Positions 6,443-11,906 of a DNA stretch of 11,906 bases are shown here, one piece after another. The position numbers and the translations under genes were made by a program. Origin of the DNA: Candidatus Ratteibacteria bacterium (GTDB lineage: Bacteria > CAIJMQ01); contig JAQURI010000033.1 in assembly GCA_028715665.1 (NCBI GenBank), positions 1-11,906 of the forward strand, read 5' to 3'. The notes under the pieces were generated by a model. The model saw nothing but the letters and a program-made list of their open reading frames with translations, did not search any database and had not been told where the DNA came from. Every line of letters starts with the position of its first letter. Position 1 is the stretch's first letter.

Positions 6443-7471
6443 ATGCACCACGTTATAGTTAAGTTTTTTGAAGGGACAGAGAAGACAGGGGAAGTGTTTA
6501 GTTTCAATATGAACTTCCCGGTTTTTTATTTGCAAGTCAAAAACGATAAAGGTGGAATAGATAACCTTCCCATCAAATTAGATTCCGTCAAACAAATTGT
6601 TTTCCTCAAGAAGGTGCGCGGTAACGGAAACTTTTTACATAAGGAAACTATAGACCAGTCAATATATGCCGGAGTCCTTCCGTACAGGCTGATGGTGGAA
6701 CTTAAGGACGGACATAGAATTGACGGCTCTACCAATAAGTATCATCCCAAGGACCAAGGTTTTTTTGTGGTCCCCTTAAATCCTGGCGATAAGAGCGAAC
6801 GTATTTATATAAATGCCAAGGCTGTCAAAAATGTGGATTGCAAAAGATTATTGGGTAAAAAATTAATAGAACAACAGAATATTACCGTGGAAGAAGTGGA
6901 GGAATCGTTTAAACAACAGAGAAAAGCAAGAGAAGACGAAATTGAGAAACAAAGACCGACCATTGTCCCGAAGTCCGACAAGATTTTTGTAATCGAAGAT
7001 GAAGTAAAAAAGTCACCAGAAAAACCCTTAGAACCAATAAAAATTAAGCCATTGGGAGAAATTATTCTCGGTGCAGGATATATTACCGCCCACCAACTAC
7101 AGGATGCTATAAACGAACAAAAGCAACAGAAAAACAAAAAGTTGGGGCAAATTTTAGTGGACATGAAGTATGTAACTCCGACCGATATATGCGTTGCTTT
7201 AGCCAGTCAGTTTCACATTCCCTGGGTAGATTTATCCAATGTAAATATTAGCCGAGATGTAGCTACGCTTCTTCCGGAAAAAGTTGTGCGTGAATTTGGT
7301 GTAATCCCAATAGAGAAAAAGGATGAGATACTTGTAGTGGCAACTTCTCAACCCCAAGACCCTCTAATGGGCATGAAGGTAAGCAACTGTACTCCGTTGA
7401 TAGTGGAATTGGTTATTGCGTACGACGGTTATATCCAGCGGGCGATAAACAGATTTTTCCCCACTCTATAA
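6443..7471 (+). CDS. MshEN-domain protein (possible c-di-GMP receptor) without ATPase domain
   Basis: The protein has 342 residues. Residues 1-135 form a beta-rich domain I cannot name with certainty (begins VIVKFFEGTEKTGEVFSF, ends YINAKAVKNVDCKRLLG); it recalls small PilZ-like or DUF-type beta barrels. Residues 140-200 are charged and probably a coiled or flexible linker. Residues 202-342 are an MshEN (type II secretion GspE N-terminal) domain with tandem motifs KPLGEIILGAGYITAHQLQDA and, from residue 233, KKLGQILVDMKYVTPTDIC, each followed by ALxxQ- or INEQ-like ends. MshEN motifs bind c-di-GMP in MshE. The leading Arg of the usual RLG is Pro in the first motif and Lys in the second, so binding may be altered. 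The protein stops where PilB/GspE would continue into the ATPase, and there is no Walker A. It may regulate a motility or secretion machine, or be a cytoplasmic signalling adaptor. It is transcribed away from gdh2 and ends 10 bp from the convergent repressor gene. Confidence 0.8.
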   Translation: MHHVIVKFFEGTEKTGEVFSFNMNFPVFYLQVKNDKGGIDNLPIKLDSVKQIVFLKKVRGNGNFLHKETIDQSIYAGVLPYRLMVELKDGHRIDGSTNKYHPKDQGFFVVPLNPGDKSERIYINAKAVKNVDCKRLLGKKLIEQQNITVEEVEESFKQQRKAREDEIEKQRPTIVPKSDKIFVIEDEVKKSPEKPLEPIKIKPLGEIILGAGYITAHQLQDAINEQKQQKNKKLGQILVDMKYVTPTDICVALASQFHIPWVDLSNVNISRDVATLLPEKVVREFGVIPIEKKDEILVVATSQPQDPLMGMKVSNCTPLIVELVIAYDGYIQRAINRFFPTL

Positions 7472-7481
7472 ATAAAGCGTC

Positions 7482-7982
7482 TTATTTGTCGGCTTTCTTG
7501 CGCTTATAAGAATTTTTCTTTTCGGCCACCAAGCCCATCGCGTATCCGGTAGAAGGGAAATAGCCGCGAACTTTGTCTTCATCGGAAGAGATGCGATGTT
7601 TGTTTAATATCCGTATTATTTCCATTACCAATGGGATGTCTTTTTTGTCCAGTTTTTTTACTTCCCTGAAAAAAGCGACTTTGTCGGTGTCTTGAGCAAT
7701 ATCTCTTATATCTTTGGGTAATAGCCCAAGCAAATCCACGACTGTTTCCTTCTGAAAGAAGAAATCTACGGGGATATCCAACCCTTGGCTTATTCTTTTA
7801 ATCATTTTGATGGAAGGCACAATCTCTCCGCGTTCGATTTTGCCGATATATGTATAATCTATTCTATCCCGCATTTTCTCGGAAAGTTGTTTTTGGGTCA
7901 GTCGCAGTTTTTTCCTCGTATTTTTTAATTTTTCCCCGATTTCTTTTGCCAACATTTTTATATCGCTACTTTTCTTTTTCAT
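7482..7982 (-). CDS. XRE-family helix-turn-helix transcriptional regulator
   Basis: The protein has 166 residues. Residues about 15-75 are an HTH_3 (XRE/Cro-CI) DNA-binding domain: EIGEKLKNTRKKLRLTQKQL, then YIGKIERGEIVPSIKMIKRI and LDIPVDFFF. The rest (76-166) is a helical tail, probably for dimerisation, ending in a basic stretch (SYKRKKADK), with no recognised ligand domain and no peptidase motif. The ATG at 7980-7982 has no ribosome-binding site, and the best promoter places transcription start at or next to this ATG, implying a leaderless mRNA; Met10 lacks a site too. The gene diverges from the small-gene pair beginning at 8132, and the shared 149-bp gap contains both promoters, so it probably controls itself and perhaps that pair. 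The target is inferred from position only. It converges on the MshEN gene with a 10-bp gap. Confidence 0.88.
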   Translation of the reverse strand: MKKKSSDIKMLAKEIGEKLKNTRKKLRLTQKQLSEKMRDRIDYTYIGKIERGEIVPSIKMIKRISQGLDIPVDFFFQKETVVDLLGLLPKDIRDIAQDTDKVAFFREVKKLDKKDIPLVMEIIRILNKHRISSDEDKVRGYFPSTGYAMGLVAEKKNSYKRKKADK

Positions 7983-7989
7983 GGTCGGA

Positions 7990-8018
7990 ATAATATCATA
8001 ACGAATATTGTCCTACAA
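7990..8018 (-). promoter_or_regulatory. Promoter of the XRE regulator with an overlapping dyad
   Basis: Minus strand: TTGTAG (8013-8018), 17-base spacer, TATTAT (7990-7995). The ATG begins 8 bases after the -10, so the message would be leaderless or nearly so. AATAT (7992-7996) and ATATT (8005-8009) form an inverted repeat with an 8-base spacer across the -10 and spacer, a plausible operator for autoregulation. Confidence 0.5.
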
Positions 8019-8051
8019 GTTGTGCATTTTGGGGCATTGGACGGAATGGTA

Positions 8052-8080
8052 TTGACAAATTGGCCGTTATAAGGAATAAT
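8052..8080 (+). promoter_or_regulatory. Promoter for the small-gene pair
   Basis: A consensus TTGACA (8052-8057), 17-base spacer and AATAAT (8075-8080). Transcription would start near 8087. The position argues that the reading frame's upstream TTG (8060) cannot be the true start, and favours the ATG at 8132. Confidence 0.55.
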
Positions 8081-8131
8081 TTGTATTATTTTATATATAA
8101 AATAAGTAAAATAGTTCCTTTTTATACAAGA

Positions 8132-8482
8132 ATGGAGAGAATATTTAGACCTTTTGAAGTTTTACATCGGATTGACAGAGGTCTAATTAACGCATTATCT
8201 GAGAGCCAGTTAAAAGTGCTTCTTTTATTGGTAGCTTCGGCCGTAAAAAACGGCGGAAAGGGGAAACTTGAACGCGAAACAATTGAAAGTTTTGCAGATA
8301 TCTGTTTTAACGGAGAGGATTTATTCATTGTCTGCCAGAATCTCAAGAGATTTGGTTTGGGGAAATTGACTTGTTGTAACCAGAAAAACCCGGGAATTTC
8401 CCCCTGCCTTGGCGAAAACTGGAAGGATTTGTCGATTGGTATAAGTTTTTCGAATTTTTCAAGGAAAAGGAAGAAAAAATGA
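8132..8482 (+). CDS. Small protein, possible winged-helix DNA-binding domain, function unknown
   Basis: From the ATG at 8132 the product has 116 residues. The open frame extends up to a TTG at 8060, but that lies inside a consensus-like promoter, so I prefer the internal ATG, although no clear ribosome-binding site precedes it. Residues 20-80 (LSESQLKVLLLLVASAVKNG, a polar stretch, then a predicted second helix pair ending LKRFGLGKL) have the spacing of winged-helix domains in which a helix is followed by 'xxxLxxxGL'. This is a fold guess, not a family match. Five cysteines (58, 68, 81, 82, 92) lie in the second half, and the C-terminus is strongly basic (RKRKKK). The last four bases overlap the next gene (ATGA), implying translational coupling and a shared role. 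It diverges from the XRE regulator. No known family is recognised. Confidence 0.6.
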   Translation: MERIFRPFEVLHRIDRGLINALSESQLKVLLLLVASAVKNGGKGKLERETIESFADICFNGEDLFIVCQNLKRFGLGKLTCCNQKNPGISPCLGENWKDLSIGISFSNFSRKRKKK

Positions 8483-8718
8483 TAAAACACAAAAAACAAA
8501 TAGAAAAAATAATGAGTGGGATGAAGTGTAATATAGGTTTTGCGTGTTATAAGTCGGGTTTTAAAAATCTTGAAAAAGCAAAGGATACGCCGTTGGCATC
8601 ATTCGTGGAGTGTTCGAACAGATACGCATGGCAGTGCGAATATTCGTTGCTTTTCGGTTCTTCTTATCTTTGTAAATGCCCTTTGCGGGTATATGTTTTG
8701 AAGAAAATGAAAAAATAA
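8479..8718 (+). CDS. Six-cysteine small protein, function unknown
   Basis: The protein has 79 residues. Its ATG overlaps the preceding stop (ATGA at 8479-8482) and an AAGGAAGA ribosome-binding site lies just upstream, so it is probably a real coupled gene. It contains Cys17, Cys23, Cys45, Cys53, Cys65 and Cys67 in the pattern C-x5-C-x21-C-x7-C-x11-C-x-C, ending CKCPLRVYV. Such spacing could bind zinc or an iron-sulfur cluster. GFACYKSGFKNLEKAKD (20-36) and SSYLCKCPLRVYV (61-73) look like conserved blocks of a small family I recall only vaguely from uncultured bacteria. There is no signal peptide and no membrane segment, so it is likely cytoplasmic. Both ends are lysine-rich. The function is unknown. 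The 130 bp after it shows no clear terminator. Confidence 0.65.
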   Translation: MIKHKKQIEKIMSGMKCNIGFACYKSGFKNLEKAKDTPLASFVECSNRYAWQCEYSLLFGSSYLCKCPLRVYVLKKMKK

Positions 8719-8848
8719 TATCGCCTTTAATTTAGATATAAGCCCCCTTTTTAATCATATCTCTGTCCTGTCTTTTGTGAGAAAAAAGTCAACAAAAAGA
8801 AGAATTTCTCTATACGCATTTAATTATATAAAATAGATAATAGTCCAA

Positions 8849-9844
8849 ATGGCATTAAAGAAAGCGTTGGTAACCGGGGGAGCGGGATTCATCGGTTCGC
8901 ATCTATGCGAAGCGCTCCTCGCTCGCAATTTTAAAGTAATTGCTGTCGATGATTTCTCTACGTCCTCAAAATCTAATATCCTCCATCTTTTAAAAAACAA
9001 AAATTTTAAATTTTACAGAGGCTCAATACTGAACGAAAAATTGGTGAGTAAGCTGATAAGCAATAGCGATATCGTCTATCATTTGGCTGCGGCGGTGGGG
9101 GTGAAATTTATTTTAGACCATCCCATAAACCCCATATTGACTAATATCGAAGGTACCAGGATAGTCCTTAAGCTGGCAGACAAATATCGTAAGAAAGTAC
9201 TCTTTGCATCGACTTCGGAAATATACGGCAAGCACGTATGTTCGCCTATTAGCGAAGACGATGACAGGATACTCGGTTCAACCCGTGTCAACCGATGGAG
9301 TTATTCGGGCGCTAAGGCAGTGGATGAATTTCTTGCTTTAGCTTATGCAAAAGAGAAAAAATTACCTGTCGTTATCGTTAGGATTTTCAATACAGTAGGT
9401 CCTAGTCAGGTGGGTCGTTATGGAATGGTATTGCCGAGATTCATCGATGAGGCATTGTCAAATAAACCGATAACTGTATATGGGGACGGTTTGCAGACAC
9501 GCTCTTTTGCTTACGTAAAAGATGTGGTGCGGGCTATGATAGATTTAAGTTTGTCCCCTAAGGCGGAGGGAGAGATTTTTAATATAGGCAATGACAAGCC
9601 CATAAGTGTCAGAGAGTTGGCAGAAAAGGTTAAACAAAGAGCAAACTCTAAATCTAAAATCCGATTTCTGTCATATAAAAAGGCCTATGGTAAAACATTT
9701 TCTGATTTCGAAGAAATAGGGTGCAGGGTCCCGAATCTTTCTAAAATAAAGAAGTTCATAGGTTATAAACCCGAATACGGTACGGATGGCATAATAGACA
9801 ATACTATTGTATATTATCTTGAAAACAAGAGACGAAGAAAGTGA
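8849..9844 (+). CDS. NAD-dependent sugar-nucleotide epimerase/dehydratase (extended SDR)
   Basis: The protein has 331 residues, typical of the extended short-chain dehydrogenase family. It has the NAD-binding TGGAGFIGS (9-17), Asp34-Asp35 closing the second strand, HLAAAVGV (78-85), the active-site STSEIYG (121-127), Tyr152-x3-Lys156 in SYSGAKAVDEF, NTVGPSQVGRYG (181-192), the sugar-binding VYGDGLQTRSFAYVKDVV (210-227) and EIFNIGN (242-248). STSE plus YSGAK resembles the UDP-glucuronate decarboxylase/UDP-glucose 4-epimerase/dTDP-glucose dehydratase cluster. The exact substrate cannot be decided from sequence. It likely makes an activated sugar in the cytoplasm for an envelope glycan. No clear ribosome-binding site precedes the ATG at 8849. 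Its stop overlaps the GTG of the next gene (GTGA), so the two are coupled. A terminal basic patch (NKRRRK) is unusual but harmless. Confidence 0.9.
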   Translation: MALKKALVTGGAGFIGSHLCEALLARNFKVIAVDDFSTSSKSNILHLLKNKNFKFYRGSILNEKLVSKLISNSDIVYHLAAAVGVKFILDHPINPILTNIEGTRIVLKLADKYRKKVLFASTSEIYGKHVCSPISEDDDRILGSTRVNRWSYSGAKAVDEFLALAYAKEKKLPVVIVRIFNTVGPSQVGRYGMVLPRFIDEALSNKPITVYGDGLQTRSFAYVKDVVRAMIDLSLSPKAEGEIFNIGNDKPISVRELAEKVKQRANSKSKIRFLSYKKAYGKTFSDFEEIGCRVPNLSKIKKFIGYKPEYGTDGIIDNTIVYYLENKRRRK

Positions 9845-10668
9845 AGATATATTCTTTGCTGGTAATATTTTTAATAATCCTAATATCCCCTGCCGCATCC
9901 TCGCCGGAAACATCCGATGCGGAAAGCAGCGTTAAAGAAAAAGAGATAAAAGTCAACCTGCCGAAAAAAGGGAAATTCTATTTAAGTTCTTACTATGATT
10001 ACGGTTGGGTAAATCAAAATGCGAGAGAGGGGCGATGGACGGAGTGGACAAACACGATATCTTATACTGTTAATGATTATTTTACGCCGTATGCCGAAGT
10101 GAACAACTTTCAACGTTTTGATTCCCAGTATTACACTTTAGGACTAGGTTCTTTATTGAGATTCGAGGATAATTCTTCGTGGGATGCGCAAATAGTTTTC
10201 GGCTCCGACATCGATTATGTCTACAGTTTTCAAGGCAGAATAAAGTATGAACACAGGATGTTCGGAAATTATTTCTGGACGTTAGGATACAGATACTCGG
10301 ACTATGCCGATAACGATGTCTTTATAACATATCCCGGACTAATATATTATTTCGGAGATAATTTTTTGTCTGCAACATATAATAATACCTTTACGGAAAC
10401 CAGGGGTGTTGCGCATTCGGGCACGCTAAAAGGGTATTTTGTTTTAAATGAAAATCTTAATTTCTGGTTGGGAACGGCCGCAGGGGAAAGATTATATGAT
10501 ATTGATGAAACATTAAATGCTTCTGCCCAATCGGGATATATAATTTTTACGGGATTAGATTACAGTATTTTTGAAGCCGCAAGCCTGATACTGGGTTTTT
10601 CATATTCACAGGAAGAACCGGACTTCATAAAACGCAGTTTGCAATTGGGGCTATCCTTCAAATTCTGA
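9841..10668 (+). CDS. YaiO-like outer-membrane beta-barrel protein
   Basis: The protein has 275 residues. It starts with GTG at 9841, overlapping the stop of the epimerase by 4 bases. Residues 1-20 are a signal peptide (MKIYSLLVIFLIILISPAAS, likely cut near residue 20). Residues 21-44 are a charged linker. Residues 45-275 alternate aromatic and polar residues in antiparallel-strand style (FYLSSYYDYGWV, EWTNTISYTV, YFTPYAEVNNF, ANDR-like turns) and end in LQLGLSFKF with terminal Phe, the BAM recognition signature of outer-membrane proteins. The pattern resembles the YaiO outer-membrane domain, whose family accompanies polysaccharide glycosyltransferases in other bacteria; that assignment is from memory of the family and not proven. 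It lacks the TPR segment some homologues carry. It lies between a sugar-nucleotide enzyme and a HEAT-repeat membrane protein, supporting a role in glycan export or surface attachment. Confidence 0.75.
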   Translation: MKIYSLLVIFLIILISPAASSPETSDAESSVKEKEIKVNLPKKGKFYLSSYYDYGWVNQNAREGRWTEWTNTISYTVNDYFTPYAEVNNFQRFDSQYYTLGLGSLLRFEDNSSWDAQIVFGSDIDYVYSFQGRIKYEHRMFGNYFWTLGYRYSDYADNDVFITYPGLIYYFGDNFLSATYNNTFTETRGVAHSGTLKGYFVLNENLNFWLGTAAGERLYDIDETLNASAQSGYIIFTGLDYSIFEAASLILGFSYSQEEPDFIKRSLQLGLSFKF

Positions 10669-10673
10669 TTCTT

Positions 10674-11906
10674 ATGTACGATTATCATACTAATTTGGTC
10701 TGGGCAATTGATAGCATGTTGCTGGCAGTTTCAGCTGTGTCAGCCGTTGTCATTGTTGTATATTCAGCGCTGGGGAAGATAATTTCACTCAGACGCGCAC
10801 GCAAATTGACCGCTATCCGTGCAAATCTGCAGAATTTAGTCCCGACAGGCAAAGGCACAATAGAGAATTCTTGTCCCATAGTGACTAAAACATTCACAAA
10901 TGAACAATTTTTTTATGTAGCAAAACAGATGGAATCGGTTCTGTCCGGTGAATTTGGACAGAGATTGAAAATTTGCCTTGCTTCCTCGGGAAAAATCAAA
11001 GATATTGAAAATGTGGCAATTCGCTCACGGGACAAATGGAAACGCATTGAAGCGATTATCAGTTTAGGTTATGCCGATAGCCCTCTGGCTTTAGATATAC
11101 TCAAGAAGTCCGTCCTTGACCGCGACCCGGATATTTCTTATTTTTCCATATTGGCGCTCGGTCAGATTAGGAGTAGTCCATCAGCTAAGATATTGTTGGA
11201 TTTTTTAGCAGGACATATTGATAGTAGTAATAGAATCGCCACGTTGTTGGAGAAATTCCCCTCATCCGTTGCGGAAGAAGTAATCAGATTAACCGAAAGT
11301 CAAAACGAACTTGTCCGTTTTTGGGCAATTAAGATACTATCGAAGTTTAAGCAGGTGCAATATGTAGAGAAGATAGAATCTCTTGCTGTTGACCAATCGG
11401 CGGACGTGCGCGCGGCAAGCTGTGAATGCCTTGGAGAAATGGGTTTGGGTCGGAGTAAGGATGTTATATTACCGCGTCTTAAGGATGAAGCTTGGTTCGT
11501 AAGAATGCATGCAGTAAGAGCGCTCTCCCGAATTTTAGGTCCGGAGAGCATATCCGAAATCGCCGGGATGATTAAAGACGATTCGTGGTTAGTAAGGGAC
11601 AGCGTCAAATCAGCCATGATAGAGAATATCAATGAGTCTATTCCGTATATTGAGCGGCTTGCGGACGGGGGCGAGTTAAAAGTACTTAAGGACTGCGCGG
11701 AAGTATTGGAAGATTCGAATTATCTGGATATTATATTAAAAGACATTTCGTCTGTGGATACCGATGCGAAAAAAAGAGCCGTAAAATTATTAAACGCCGT
11801 AGTTAAGTCGGGAGCACATTTAGGTTTGGAAGCTATTTTGGCGGGAATGGAAGAAAATTTGCGCAAAGACGTTTTGGGGCTGATTTCGGATATGGACAAA
11901 GTTTTG
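10674..11906 (+). CDS. Membrane-anchored HEAT-repeat protein, C-terminus beyond window edge
   Basis: The ATG at 10674, 5 bases after the YaiO stop, opens a frame of 411 codons without a stop to the right edge. Residues about 10-34 (WAIDSMLLAVSAVSAVVIV onward) are one transmembrane helix followed by a basic cluster (SLRRARKLTAIR), so by the positive-inside rule the rest is cytoplasmic. From about residue 117 to at least 310 there are HEAT/PBS-lyase-type repeats of around 31-37 residues. Examples are DPDISYFSILALGQI, SADVRAASCECLGEMG, EAWFVRMHAVRALSRILG and DSWLVRDSVKSAMIEN, with conserved V-R at the turn of each. HEAT arrays are protein-binding scaffolds with no catalytic residues. Genes of this design are often next to a processive glycosyltransferase; here that gene, if present, is outside. 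No good ribosome-binding site is visible. Translation may be coupled to the upstream gene. Confidence 0.8.
   Translation, partial: MYDYHTNLVWAIDSMLLAVSAVSAVVIVVYSALGKIISLRRARKLTAIRANLQNLVPTGKGTIENSCPIVTKTFTNEQFFYVAKQMESVLSGEFGQRLKICLASSGKIKDIENVAIRSRDKWKRIEAIISLGYADSPLALDILKKSVLDRDPDISYFSILALGQIRSSPSAKILLDFLAGHIDSSNRIATLLEKFPSSVAEEVIRLTESQNELVRFWAIKILSKFKQVQYVEKIESLAVDQSADVRAASCECLGEMGLGRSKDVILPRLKDEAWFVRMHAVRALSRILGPESISEIAGMIKDDSWLVRDSVKSAMIENINESIPYIERLADGGELKVLKDCAEVLEDSNYLDIILKDISSVDTDAKKRAVKLLNAVVKSGAHLGLEAILAGMEENLRKDVLGLISDMDKVL

Noticed and set aside
6805..7164. 119-codon minus-strand frame inside the MshEN gene
   Set aside because: It is Ser/Phe-rich antisense of a Lys/Glu-rich linker and has no independent support.
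8060..8131. N-terminal extension of the 8132-8482 gene from a TTG start
   Set aside because: It would start inside a TTGACA-17-AATAAT promoter and be very AT-rich; the ATG at 8132 is more credible.
8719..8848. Possible terminator or promoter in the gap before the epimerase
   Set aside because: Only weak dyads (GATAT/ATATC; GAGAAA/TTTCTC 20 bases apart) and a poor -35 were seen, not enough to call.
11300..11632. 110-codon minus-strand frame opposite the HEAT-repeat gene
   Set aside because: The plus strand shows an uninterrupted HEAT-repeat protein across it.
1..11906. CRISPR array, tRNA/rRNA gene, insertion sequence or prophage
   Set aside because: No regularly spaced direct repeats, cloverleaf-like blocks, transposase motifs or terminal inverted repeats were found on reading both strands.

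Overview
The window suggests a Gram-negative-type bacterium of an uncultured lineage. An outer-membrane beta-barrel protein with a signal peptide points to two membranes. Moderate-to-low GC, a short palindromic repeat in a leader and several divergent, poorly named proteins would fit a candidate phylum such as Omnitrophota. That placement is an impression from family resemblance, not something proved here. I see no tRNA, rRNA, CRISPR array, transposase or phage gene.

Left part (1-6091, all minus strand): a nitrogen/central-metabolism block. Reading in the direction of transcription it is glutamate dehydrogenase 2 (4754-6091), a large ATP-grasp protein of the PEP synthase/pyruvate phosphate dikinase N-domain class (2055-4652), glutamate dehydrogenase 1 (577-1920), and the start of GMP synthase guaA (1-476, cut by the window edge). 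The two dehydrogenases are not simple duplicates. Copy 1 carries the Phe and Pro seen in the NAD-dependent clostridial enzyme, and copy 2 carries Ser at both places, as in NADP-dependent enzymes. The ATP-grasp protein lacks the phosphohistidine and PEP-binding domains of true PEP synthase. Instead it has a P-loop-less RecA/KaiC-like N-terminus and a distinctive C-terminal domain. Each of the three complete genes has its own promoter-like sequence, so this looks like a co-oriented cluster more than a strict operon.

Middle part (6092-8131): a 351-bp divergent regulatory region holds two minus-strand promoter candidates for gdh2 separated by a strong intrinsic terminator, a plus-strand promoter candidate, and a hairpin repeat lying between the ribosome-binding site and the start codon of the next gene. 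That gene (6443-7471, plus) joins an unrecognised N-terminal domain to a stand-alone MshEN (type II secretion ATPase N-terminal, c-di-GMP-binding) domain. An XRE-type repressor (7482-7982, minus) follows, converging on it. The repressor's best promoter would give an essentially leaderless mRNA.

Right part (8132-11906, all plus strand): two small translationally coupled genes of unknown function (a possible winged-helix protein and a six-cysteine protein) are followed by a tight set: an NAD-dependent sugar-nucleotide epimerase/dehydratase, a YaiO-like outer-membrane barrel, and a membrane-anchored HEAT-repeat protein cut by the window edge. The 4-bp overlap and 5-bp gap indicate an operon, and the content suggests envelope polysaccharide synthesis or export. 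A c-di-GMP-type receptor close to a polysaccharide operon is suggestive but not shown to be linked.
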